A stretch of DNA of 64,000 nucleotides from assembly GCA_902798965.1 (NCBI GenBank), contig CADBYS010000004.1:1-64000 (forward strand), in the 5' to 3' direction. A program made the position numbers and the translations under genes. The DNA comes from an uncultured Bacteroidales bacterium (GTDB lineage Bacteria > Bacteroidota > Bacteroidia > Bacteroidales > Paludibacteraceae). Positions within the stretch are counted from its first letter, which is position 1. Every line of letters begins with the position of its first letter. Of this stretch, positions 37,553-44,774 are shown piece after piece. The notes under the pieces are model-generated. The model had not been told where the DNA came from. It saw nothing but the letters and a program-made list of their open reading frames with translations, and ran no database searches.

Positions 37553-39028
37553 ATGAAAAACCGTTCACTATATCTCGTTAGCGCCCTACTGCTGCTCCCG
37601 TTGATGCTTTGTGCCGAAGAGATTCCCGCAGGTTACTACGATGCCATCGAGGGAAAAAGTGACTCCGTATTGAAGTCCACGCTCTACTCCATCATCAAAG
37701 GTGGCGAGCGCTACCTGTACGGCACGAATGATTACCATAGCTCCTCCAACCCGCCCGAATGGGAGGCAGGCGATTTGAAGGGATACGGGACGTGGTACGC
37801 GTTCCCGCTTACCGACATGCACCCCGGCGGCATTGTTTGGGATATGTACTCAAGTTCCGTACGCTACTACCCGAAGGACAGAGGCGAATCGGGCTGCTCG
37901 CTCAATATCGAGCACTGTCTGCCTAAGTCGTGGTGGGGAACGGGTGACAAGACTGATACCATCTACCGCGACCTGTTCAACCTCAATCCATCCGATGCCC
38001 AGGCCAACTCCAACAAGAGCAACTATGCCCCCGGACATGTGCAGAAAGGTGACAAGTTCGACAACGGCTCGTTCCGCATGGACAGCAAGAGCAAGTCGCA
38101 GTACAACTACATCTGCTGGGAACCCGCCGAGGAGTACCGCGGCGATTTCGCGCGCACGTATTTCTATATGGTGACCGCCTACGAACAGCAGACATGGAGT
38201 TCGACGTATAGTGCGTACGTCAGCAACAGCTCCTACCTGCGTTTCTCGCCCACCATCGTACAAGTGCTGCTTGATTGGCACCGTGCCGACTCGGTTAGCG
38301 ATAAGGAGATCTGCCGCGCTGACCAAATATCATCCATCCAGCACAACCGCAATCCGTTCATCGACTACCCCGAACTCGTCGAGTACATCTGGGGTAATAA
38401 GAAAGGACAAACAGTGGACATGTCCACGCTGACCTGCGCCTTCCAAAGCGGCATTTGTCCGGAGCCCATTCAGCCCGAACCCGATCCGCAACAATACGAT
38501 ACGCTGATCAACCTGCCGGGAGTGACAGCTGCATTTATCAACGCTATCCCGGGAGGAAATGCCACAGCAAGCATCAATCGCGCCAATGGCACACGCGCCA
38601 TCACGATGGGTAATGGTTCGACCGATGGCGAGATTACATTCGCGCAACTGAACCTGACCGACTCGGCGGTATTGGTCTTCCGTGCCTCGGCATATAACAC
38701 CGCAAGCTCCATGCAACTGGATATCTATGCCGACAGCACACTCGTGCGTTCCTTCGCTGATACCGTTATTCAGAACACGCGCAATGAGGACTATTATAGC
38801 ACCACTATCCCTGCCGGAACAAACACGATTAAGATCATCTCCGTCGGCGGTGCCACCACCAAACGTGCGTGCATGCAGGAGTTGTATCTGCTCAGTCCGA
38901 AACAGGGCACAGACCCCACAGCCCTGCCCGCTACGCCCTGCACTACCCCCGCAGCGCGTAAGATCCTGCGCGACGGACAACTGCTCATCCTCGTCGGTGA
39001 CCGCACCTACTCCATCCTTGGGCAATAA
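37553..39028 (+). CDS. Secreted endonuclease I family nuclease
   Basis: After a signal peptide (about 1-21) the 491-residue protein has the endonuclease I core at about 25-290, with the catalytic NIEHCLPKSWWG (118-129) and NLNPSDAQANSNKSN (143-157). The region about 300-460 is a beta-rich domain that may bind substrate or surface. The last 25 residues (KILRDGQLLILVGD, then YSILGQ) are a truncated version of the sorting-like tail of other secreted proteins here. A role in extracellular DNA degradation is likely. Confidence 0.87.
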   Translation: MKNRSLYLVSALLLLPLMLCAEEIPAGYYDAIEGKSDSVLKSTLYSIIKGGERYLYGTNDYHSSSNPPEWEAGDLKGYGTWYAFPLTDMHPGGIVWDMYSSSVRYYPKDRGESGCSLNIEHCLPKSWWGTGDKTDTIYRDLFNLNPSDAQANSNKSNYAPGHVQKGDKFDNGSFRMDSKSKSQYNYICWEPAEEYRGDFARTYFYMVTAYEQQTWSSTYSAYVSNSSYLRFSPTIVQVLLDWHRADSVSDKEICRADQISSIQHNRNPFIDYPELVEYIWGNKKGQTVDMSTLTCAFQSGICPEPIQPEPDPQQYDTLINLPGVTAAFINAIPGGNATASINRANGTRAITMGNGSTDGEITFAQLNLTDSAVLVFRASAYNTASSMQLDIYADSTLVRSFADTVIQNTRNEDYYSTTIPAGTNTIKIISVGGATTKRACMQELYLLSPKQGTDPTALPATPCTTPAARKILRDGQLLILVGDRTYSILGQ

Positions 39029-39029
39029 C

Positions 39030-39068
39030 GTCTTTTGTCTTTTGTCTTTCGTCTTTTGTCTTTTGTCT
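39030..39068. repeat. GTCTTTT word array (inverted GACAAAA family)
   Basis: Five 7-bp words of the form GTCTTTT (one GTCTTTC) fill the gap between the nuclease and PAP2 genes, the complement of the arrays at 4682-4710 and 6185-6224. Confidence 0.85.
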
Positions 39069-39072
39069 ATAT

Positions 39073-39804
39073 ATGACTCTCGCAGAAAGTATCAAGCGCA
39101 ATAGTATCTTCATGAGTTTATGGTTAGCGGCCGTGGTGTCGCTAACCATTGCTCTTTGCACGATCGACAAGGGCACGTTGCACCTGCTGCTCTGCGACCA
39201 TCACTCGGCGTTTGGCGACGTTCTCATGCCTATCCTCTCCGACACCTGCCACTGGTTGCCCTATGTAGCTTCTGCCGCTCTGCTGTTGTGGCGCTGGCAA
39301 GCCGGCGTGTTTGTGGGCGGATCGCTAATCCTCTCCACCGTCATCACGCAAACTCTGAAACATATCGTCTGTGCCCCGCGACCGCTGACTTGGTTCGCCG
39401 AGCATATGCCTGATATTTCACTGCCCCTTACCGAAGGCGTACGCATGCATTACCACCTGAGTTTCCCTTCCGGTCACACTACTACCTTCTTCTGCCTCTA
39501 TTTCGCCCTCTGCGCCTTATACACACTATATATCGTTTATCCCCCTACCGCCAATGGCTTTTGGTATCGTTTGCTGCATAAGCAAGCCACGCCTGCCCCC
39601 AAGCAGCCATCGCCGCTCGCACAAGATAAGCCATCGCGGCTCGCAGGCAGCATACTCATGCAGTTGCTGTTTTTCCTGCTCGCCGCTGTCAGTTCCTATT
39701 CCCGCCTGTACCTTAGCCAGCATTTCGCCCTTGATGTCCTCGCCGGCATGCTTATCGGTGTACTCAGCGTAGCTGTCGTTGCCCATTTCTTCCGGAATAC
39801 TTAG
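39073..39804 (+). CDS. PAP2 family membrane phosphatase
   Basis: The 243 residues have five to six membrane helices and the three phosphatase motifs: KHIVCAPRP, PSGHT, and SRLYLSQHFALD. A Pro/Ala/Lys-rich loop (about 160-195) with two similar stretches interrupts the helices between motifs 2 and 3. Such enzymes dephosphorylate undecaprenyl pyrophosphate or other lipid phosphates; which one cannot be told here. It ends 18 bp before the remnant start of the transposase gene. Confidence 0.87.
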   Translation: MTLAESIKRNSIFMSLWLAAVVSLTIALCTIDKGTLHLLLCDHHSAFGDVLMPILSDTCHWLPYVASAALLLWRWQAGVFVGGSLILSTVITQTLKHIVCAPRPLTWFAEHMPDISLPLTEGVRMHYHLSFPSGHTTTFFCLYFALCALYTLYIVYPPTANGFWYRLLHKQATPAPKQPSPLAQDKPSRLAGSILMQLLFFLLAAVSSYSRLYLSQHFALDVLAGMLIGVLSVAVVAHFFRNT

Positions 39805-39876
39805 GAGCTTACGCTCCCCATCATGAACGTATTCAAATAGGACAAACATATCAGATCATACAAATATCCACAAGCA

Positions 39877-41007
39877 TTGGGAAAGAACAACCACTTATGG
39901 CGAAAAGCCGACCATGATTACAGCGCCCCGGCTATGTATATGATAACTGTGGTCACGACCAACAGGCATCCACTTTTAGGGCATATACACGGCGATACCG
40001 CTGACTCTGCTCACATAGTGCCTACCAGTTTGGGAGCAGTTGTTATCGCTTTGTTCTACGATATTGAGAAACAAGTGCTTGACCGCACAGGCAAGACCAT
40101 ACAAATCGTACAATACCAATTGATGCCCGATCATTTTCATGGGGTAATCTACGTACGTGACCCATTGCCTGCCGGATGGCAATTAGGTCGTATCATTGCG
40201 GGATGGAAAGGAGCATGCTCACGAGCATTTTGGCAACGGCATCCCCAAACACCCCCACCCCTGAATACGTCCACGACCGGGAACATCAGTTCCCGCATCT
40301 CTTCCCTGAATACGTCCACGACCGGGAACATCAGTTCCCGCATCTCTTCCCTGAATACGTCCATGACCGGGAACGTCAGTTCCCGTATCCCTTTGTTTGA
40401 GCCGGGATTCCACGACCGCATATTGCAAGGCTCAGGGCAACTGCAACGTTGGATAACCTACCTCCACGATAACCCTCGCCGTCTGTGGCTCAAGCGCGCC
40501 CACCCCGACCTGTTCCGCATACATCAGCAGGTGGAGGTGCTTGGTATATCCTGCACTACGCTGGGTAACATGTTCCTCGCCGAGCGCCCGCTGCGCAAAG
40601 TCCTTCAATGCTCGCGACGTATCACCCACGCCGAACTCGCTGCCAAGCGCGAGCAATGCCTCAGGGAAGCCGAGCAAGGTACGGTATTCATTACTGCCGC
40701 TATATCCGAGGGCGAACGACTCATCAGCCGAGCACTCAGAGAAGCAGGGTACGACATGATCATTCTGCTCAACCAAGGATTCCCCAAACCCGACAGCCCG
40801 CACTACAAGTTCTTCAAACCCAGCGGCATCTATTTCGAAGCATGCGCCGCAGGCAAACTGTTGCTGGTCGAGCCCGCCGATGCACTTTTCGAACTATCCG
40901 AGGTCGAGCAATCGGTATATGCCAAGGCACACGATATAAAACATGACTCACCCCGCTACCGCTTCCTCGCACTCAACGCCATCGGTTGGATGATGGAACA
41001 AGCGTAG
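39877..41007 (+). CDS. REP-associated (Y1/IS200-like) transposase with extra C-terminal domain
   Basis: The 376-residue reading frame starts at a TTG. An upstream ATG at 39823 is in the same frame but is blocked after five codons by TAG (39838-39840); the bases between (DKHIRSYKYPQALG) look like genuine N-terminal protein. The Y1 domain has the metal motif MPDHFHGV (His86, His88) and a candidate catalytic Tyr195 in RWITYLHDNPRR. Residues about 130-172 are three 15-residue repeats. Residues about 220-376 form a second domain with VFITAAISEGERLI and IYFEACAAGKLLLV, resembling DprA-like Rossmann folds seen behind such transposases. There are no IS ends. It may be a domesticated RAYT, or a decaying gene because of the TAG. 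Confidence 0.8.
   Translation: MGKNNHLWRKADHDYSAPAMYMITVVTTNRHPLLGHIHGDTADSAHIVPTSLGAVVIALFYDIEKQVLDRTGKTIQIVQYQLMPDHFHGVIYVRDPLPAGWQLGRIIAGWKGACSRAFWQRHPQTPPPLNTSTTGNISSRISSLNTSTTGNISSRISSLNTSMTGNVSSRIPLFEPGFHDRILQGSGQLQRWITYLHDNPRRLWLKRAHPDLFRIHQQVEVLGISCTTLGNMFLAERPLRKVLQCSRRITHAELAAKREQCLREAEQGTVFITAAISEGERLISRALREAGYDMIILLNQGFPKPDSPHYKFFKPSGIYFEACAAGKLLLVEPADALFELSEVEQSVYAKAHDIKHDSPRYRFLALNAIGWMMEQA
40261..40395. repeat. Three 45-bp tandem repeats with internal hairpins in the transposase gene
   Basis: Units at 40261-40305, 40306-40350 (identical) and 40351-40395 (diverged). Each contains CGGGAAC, a 4-base loop (ATCA or GTCA), and GTTCCCG, a perfect 7-bp stem. In frame they encode LNTSTTGNISSRISS. 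Confidence 0.92.
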
Positions 41008-41135
41008 TATGAAATAATAAAGATTACTGTTTGTCTGTTACGCTATTTGTTTTTATGTATTTTCCCAATTAGCATTGCCTAAAGTGAACGTTTTTATATA
41101 AATTACGTATTTTTTTCAAAATTTTACCTTGCAAA

Positions 41136-41167
41136 TTTGCAAATATCAGATTTTTTTTGTACCTTTG
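41136..41167 (+). promoter_or_regulatory. Promoter of the gtr cassette
   Basis: TTTG (41136-41139), 20 bp, TACCTTTG (41160-41167). It is almost 300 bp before the first start codon. Confidence 0.85.
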
Positions 41168-41177
41168 CACCCGCAAA

Positions 41178-41224
41178 CTCACGCTGGGGTGTCTGCGTGA
41201 CATAACAGGGTGAGGGAGCAGACA
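41178..41224 (+). promoter_or_regulatory. Alternative stems at the 5' end of the gtr leader
   Basis: TGTCTGC (41190-41196) can pair with GCAGACA (41218-41224). TCACGC (41179-41184) can pair with GCGTGA (41195-41200). The two stems share bases 41195-41196 and cannot form fully together, as in a switching leader. CTCAC (41178-41182) can also pair with GTGAG (41210-41214). Confidence 0.6.
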
Positions 41225-41231
41225 TATTTTA

Positions 41232-41255
41232 AGGCGTTTATTAACGCTTGTTTTT
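41232..41255 (+). terminator. Attenuator-like terminator in the gtr leader
   Basis: A 7-bp stem (AGGCGTT with AACGCTT, one G-T pair), a 4-base loop, then GTTTTT. It stands about 60 bases after the expected transcription start and about 210 bases before the first gene, so it could stop transcripts early unless relieved. Confidence 0.6.
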
Positions 41256-41388
41256 GACCTCTTGGAATGTAGGAAGTTTCAAACTTGGTTTTCGAAAACA
41301 AGTAGTGGTAGATGCCCATGGGTGTATACTATACCCACATGTTCCGTTTTGGAACACGTGCCGATATATACACAGCGTGGGTTTCTGC

Positions 41389-41443
41389 ATTGCTTATTCG
41401 AAGCCAAAGGTATTCCTACAACCTCAAGAGGCGAATAAGCAAT
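41389..41443 (+). repeat. 12-bp perfect inverted repeat near the gtrA start
   Basis: ATTGCTTATTCG (41389-41400) and CGAATAAGCAAT (41432-41443) enclose a 31-base loop and end 19 bp before the ATG at 41463. The hairpin could influence translation or RNA stability. Confidence 0.8.
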
Positions 41444-41462
41444 AAAAGGAATCCGCGTTTTT

Positions 41463-41861
41463 ATGACCGTTAAACAACTGTATTCTCGTTTCCGCAACCT
41501 CATTTTGTATGGGATAATTGGCGGTTTCTGTGCCGCACTGGACTTCGGCATCTACACCGCGCTGTGCTATTGGAACAATATGCCTTATCTATGGGCGAAC
41601 ATCATTAGCATCCATGTCGGGATCTTCACATCCTTTGCCCTTAACCGCTCGCTTAATTTCAAAGTCAAAGACAAACCTGCCACACGCTTTGTCTCATTCT
41701 ACGCTGTAGGCCTCACGGGCTTAGGTATCAGCGAATTGATGCTTTATCTCTTGGTTACTATCGGCGGTCTAAATGAGGTATTCTGCAAACTGCTATCCAT
41801 TGTAGTCGTAGCACTCGTACAATTTATCTTGAACAAATACATTACTTTCAAAAAACAATGA
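41463..41861 (+). CDS. gtrA: GtrA family membrane protein (flippase-like)
   Basis: The 132 residues form four membrane helices, with the opening LILYGIIGGFCAALDFGIY and the closing FILNKYITFKKQ typical of GtrA. It overlaps the next gene by ATGA at 41858-41861. In gtr cassettes this protein is proposed to flip polyprenyl-phosphate-glucose. It is the second GtrA of the window (the other is at 21275) and is followed by its usual partner, a GT2 transferase. Confidence 0.9.
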   Translation: MTVKQLYSRFRNLILYGIIGGFCAALDFGIYTALCYWNNMPYLWANIISIHVGIFTSFALNRSLNFKVKDKPATRFVSFYAVGLTGLGISELMLYLLVTIGGLNEVFCKLLSIVVVALVQFILNKYITFKKQ

Positions 41862-42577
41862 AAGACACCTTATATATCGTAATGCCAGCCTATAACGAGG
41901 CAGCGAACATCGAAGAAGTCATCAGTCAATGGCACCCGATCTGCGAGAAGATTGTCGCAGAAGGAAACGATGCCAAGTTAGTTATCGCTAACGACGGCAG
42001 CAAAGACAAGACCTTTGCTATTATGCAGAAATTGCAAACACAGTACCCACTGTTCAAACCGCTGGACAAACAGAACTCCGGGCACGGCGCAACGGTTATG
42101 TACTTGTACAAGTATGCAATGAACAACGGTGCAAATTATATTTTCCAGACGGATAGTGACGGACAAACCTTGCCAGAAGAGTTCTGGCAAATGTGGGGAA
42201 ACCGCGACAAATATGATTTCCAAATCGGCACGCGTGGAGGTAGACAGGATGGGGCAAGTCGCGTATTTGTTACAAAGACTTTACGCTTTGTCGTTTGGCT
42301 GATGTTCCATGTATGGGTAAAGGATGCCAACACACCGTTCCGCTTGCTCAAATCAGAGAAACTGAAGCCTATTATAGACATTATTCCGCAAGACTACAAT
42401 CTAACCAATGTGGCAGTTAGTGCAATCGCTGTTCGCAAGCACTTTAACATAGGTTGGTATCCGATTACCTTCCGTCCTCGCCAAGGAGGTGTGAACTCTA
42501 TTAACATGCACCGTATCTTCAAAATTGGAGTCAAGGCATTAAAAGATTTCCGAACGATAAATAAGAACTTACGATAA
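41858..42577 (+). CDS. gtrB: GT2 polyprenyl-phosphate sugar transferase (GtrB/DPM1-like)
   Basis: The 239 residues are a family 2 glycosyltransferase: MPAYNEAANIEEVI at the start, VIANDGSKDKT near 45 for nucleotide binding, FQTDSDGQTLPEEFW with the DxD-type motif near 95, and FRPRQGGVNSIN near 210. It lacks long C-terminal membrane helices, so it resembles DPM1 more than classical GtrB. It should load a sugar onto polyprenyl phosphate on the cytoplasmic side. It overlaps both its neighbours by a few bases. Confidence 0.88.
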   Translation: MKDTLYIVMPAYNEAANIEEVISQWHPICEKIVAEGNDAKLVIANDGSKDKTFAIMQKLQTQYPLFKPLDKQNSGHGATVMYLYKYAMNNGANYIFQTDSDGQTLPEEFWQMWGNRDKYDFQIGTRGGRQDGASRVFVTKTLRFVVWLMFHVWVKDANTPFRLLKSEKLKPIIDIIPQDYNLTNVAVSAIAVRKHFNIGWYPITFRPRQGGVNSINMHRIFKIGVKALKDFRTINKNLR

Positions 42578-44319
42578 TGAAAAGGATATTTGCAAGTTGT
42601 TTCAAAAGCTATAACAATATTTATGTGTTGCTATTCATATTGGTTTTAGCAAACTGTATCGCCCAATGCTTAATGTTTGGTAGTAATTTTTTTTCGTTAT
42701 ATGATGAGGCATATTGTTTGTTAAAATGTAGGGATGCATATGACGGTATTATTACAGGAAAATCTCAATGGGATCTTATTGCTGTAAATTGGTTTCCTTA
42801 CCTTGACTTAACGAATAAAGTATCTGCAAGTTGGGCATCTGTAATTTTAATAATAGCAACGATAGGTAATACTATCTTATCACTCTCTTTAATTACCCGC
42901 AAATGCTCATTCTTCAAATGGTCATCTATTTTCTTATTGTTATTATTTCCAGTTATTGGAGGAGAATATGCTTCTGATGTACAAACACGTGTTGGCTGGG
43001 TTACGGGAGTAAACTACCTGATACTTCAAGTATTTATGCTAGAGAGTGCTCTCTCTTTTTTCCTTTTATACTATTACCACAAACATCCAATGATTAGATC
43101 AATATCTCTTGTGATTAGTGGAATTCTTTCGGGGCTATCACTATTTGTAATTATTCCTTCTGGTATTTTGATGATAGGTGCTTTAAGTATAATGATTATT
43201 CTAAAAGAAACTACTATACGTTGTAAACTATACGATATTTTATGGTTCTTAATTGGGATATGTTTCGCACTTGTTTATATTCATCTATTCATAGCTCCAT
43301 TGCCTTTTATTTATAAGGAAATGCTTTTTACTGCATCGTATGTTGAAAAAAGTGGCTTTGGATATACTCCGATGGATTTCATGAAAAGCATAGCTGAAAT
43401 AATAGGAGAGTTTTTCTTATATTTACCAATATTAATCGGCATTTCGCAACTTTCATTATATTCAAGTTTCAAGGTAAAATATATTGAAACTACAACATAT
43501 GTTGTTTATATTTGGGTCTTTGTTATCTTCATATACAAATTTATATCGATGAATTGGGGTGCATCTTTTATGCCAACTATCCCATTTTTAGCTTGTTCTA
43601 CGTGCTTAATTTTGTGGCATATTTTTCAGAAAAATGGTCTCATGTGTAGACATAATATCTTATTATTATTTCTTTTTATACTTCCCTTGATATGTGCTGT
43701 AGGAACAAATACGAATCTTTGGGGGAGACTTGGATGTTTCATAGTACCATGGGGTATAATTTGGATTATTGCAGAAGATTACTTAAATATACATATTAAC
43801 AAAAAAGTAATTATTTGTTTTATTTCGCTATTAATTATACCATTATCAGTTAATAGCATGAGAATAATTTACCATTATAAAAAATATAATACTGAACATT
43901 TCGTGTCTGGCAATAAAAATTTGGCTGCATTATCAATAACTCCTGCACAAAAAGAGTATTTTGAAAGGATACAAAATATTGTAAATCAATATAATTATCA
44001 GCCGCGTCAGTCTGTATTTTTTGCGTCATATCATGATTATTGTACTATTTATGCATTAGATGCAGAATTGTCTTCTAAATTCCACTTGCCATGTAATTTT
44101 CCATTCTTTCCGAAAGAACAGATGCTTAGACCTGATTTCATTATATTAGTTCCAGAAGAAAGTCATATCTATAATTTGGCAGATTTTGAATGGGGATGGC
44201 CAGACCAATATGATAAGTATGAGATTGGCACCCCGGAAACGATACATCAAAAGTTAATAAATGATGTCGCGAAACATCGGCAATTATATTGTCGTAAATC
44301 ATTGAAGAAAGCAGAATGA
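42577..44319 (+). CDS. AT-rich membrane protein, putative GT-C transferase (third gtr gene)
   Basis: The 580 residues have about eleven membrane helices and an early loop with YDEAYCLLKCRDAYDG, placed where GT-C enzymes have their catalytic acidic residues. The soluble C-terminus begins near 450. The start overlaps the gtrB stop (TAATG). The base composition is clearly lower in GC than every other gene here and codon use is AT-ended, a sign of recent transfer. In gtr cassettes the third gene is the variable one that decides the attached sugar, which fits. A surface-glycan modifying role is inference. Confidence 0.75.
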   Translation: MKRIFASCFKSYNNIYVLLFILVLANCIAQCLMFGSNFFSLYDEAYCLLKCRDAYDGIITGKSQWDLIAVNWFPYLDLTNKVSASWASVILIIATIGNTILSLSLITRKCSFFKWSSIFLLLLFPVIGGEYASDVQTRVGWVTGVNYLILQVFMLESALSFFLLYYYHKHPMIRSISLVISGILSGLSLFVIIPSGILMIGALSIMIILKETTIRCKLYDILWFLIGICFALVYIHLFIAPLPFIYKEMLFTASYVEKSGFGYTPMDFMKSIAEIIGEFFLYLPILIGISQLSLYSSFKVKYIETTTYVVYIWVFVIFIYKFISMNWGASFMPTIPFLACSTCLILWHIFQKNGLMCRHNILLLFLFILPLICAVGTNTNLWGRLGCFIVPWGIIWIIAEDYLNIHINKKVIICFISLLIIPLSVNSMRIIYHYKKYNTEHFVSGNKNLAALSITPAQKEYFERIQNIVNQYNYQPRQSVFFASYHDYCTIYALDAELSSKFHLPCNFPFFPKEQMLRPDFIILVPEESHIYNLADFEWGWPDQYDKYEIGTPETIHQKLINDVAKHRQLYCRKSLKKAE

Positions 44320-44340
44320 CCTATTCTTGAAAAAACACAG

Positions 44341-44431
44341 TGCAAATTTTTGCATGACAATCTTGGCAAAGTTGGCAAAGTTCCGCTTCAAGTTTGTCAA
44401 GTTTGTCAACTTTGCCATGCATTTTTTTGCA
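44341..44431. repeat. Fold-back array of TTGGCAAAG words
   Basis: The left arm 44341-44382 (TGCAAATTTTTGCATG, then TTGGCAAAG twice) is answered by the inverted right arm 44390-44431 (AAGTTTGTC twice, CTTTGCCATGCA, TTTTTTTGCA). It may also act as terminator for the gtr cassette. Confidence 0.8.
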
Positions 44432-44507
44432 ACATCTTTTCTTCGACTATCCTCCAACATGCCGTAGTATTATATACTATGTATATAATACAGATGGGAA
44501 AAAACGT

Positions 44508-44554
44508 TAGTTATTCCTTAGATATTCCTTAATCATTATTTAGTTATTCCTTAG
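44508..44554. repeat. TTATTCCTTAG word array
   Basis: Four variants of TTAGTTATTCC / TTAGATATTCC / TTAATCATTAT / TTAGTTATTCC follow each other. Confidence 0.7.
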
Positions 44555-44583
44555 TTATTGTCGGGGGCAACAAACAGGCTGGT

Positions 44584-44619
44584 ACTTGGCTCTTGCTTGG
44601 CTTGTGCTCGGCTCTTGAT
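44584..44619. repeat. CTTGGCTCTTG word array
   Basis: Words ACTTGGCTCTTG, CTTGGCTTGTG and CTCGGCTCTTG adjoin each other directly before the 69-bp dispersed element. Confidence 0.7.
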
Positions 44620-44628
44620 AGGGATTAA

Positions 44629-44697
44629 AGTCTAGGATGACCACGTCTTGACCACGATAAAACCCCGACTTGACCCCGATTGAGGTTCACACTTTTT
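44629..44697. repeat. 69-bp dispersed element, intergenic copy
   Basis: Reverse complement of the element inside valS (36235-36303), 57 of 69 positions equal. A more decayed third copy is at about 46177-46249. Confidence 0.85.
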
Positions 44698-44726
44698 GTA
44701 AATAAGTCTTGGATTATAAAACACCA

Positions 44727-44748
44727 AGCGGCTCAAAAATGAGTCGCT
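44727..44748 (-). terminator. Possible terminator of the DUF4143 ATPase gene
   Basis: An 8-bp stem (AGCGGCTC / GAGTCGCT, one G-T pair) with an A-rich loop lies 27 bp after the stop on the minus strand and is followed there by GGTGTTTTAT. Confidence 0.5.
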
Positions 44749-44774
44749 CGATACGTAATTTAGGAAGTCACGTT

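Larger units (their letters stand above)
41008..41462. other. Gene-free 455-bp region: promoter plus structured leader of the gtr cassette
   Basis: Bases 41008-41130 are AT-rich with no visible gene. A promoter lies at 41136-41167. From about 41174 to 41462 the DNA is full of inverted repeats and I read it as a 5' leader RNA, with an attenuator-like hairpin at 41232-41255. A TTG-initiated reading frame across it lacks coding character. Confidence 0.7.
44320..44774. other. Gene-free 455-bp region of mixed repeat words
   Basis: The stretch contains, in order, a fold-back array (44341-44431), a TTATTCCTTAG array (44508-44554), a CTTGGCTCTTG array (44584-44619), the 69-bp dispersed element (44629-44697) and a hairpin at 44727-44748. 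I see no credible gene. Confidence 0.8.

Noticed and set aside
40261-40395. Assembly artefact as explanation of the 45-bp tandem
   Set aside because: The third copy has diverged at several positions and keeps both the reading frame and the stem, which a simple artefact would not.
41168-41224. TPP riboswitch before gtrA
   Set aside because: The GGGGTG and CAGGGTGAG pieces only superficially recall the THI box; the required CTGAGA and ACCC..GAACCTGA elements are absent and the downstream genes do not fit.
41248-41445. A 65-codon frame in the gtr leader
   Set aside because: It starts with TTG directly after the attenuator hairpin, and its sequence is explained by RNA-type inverted repeats; no protein character.
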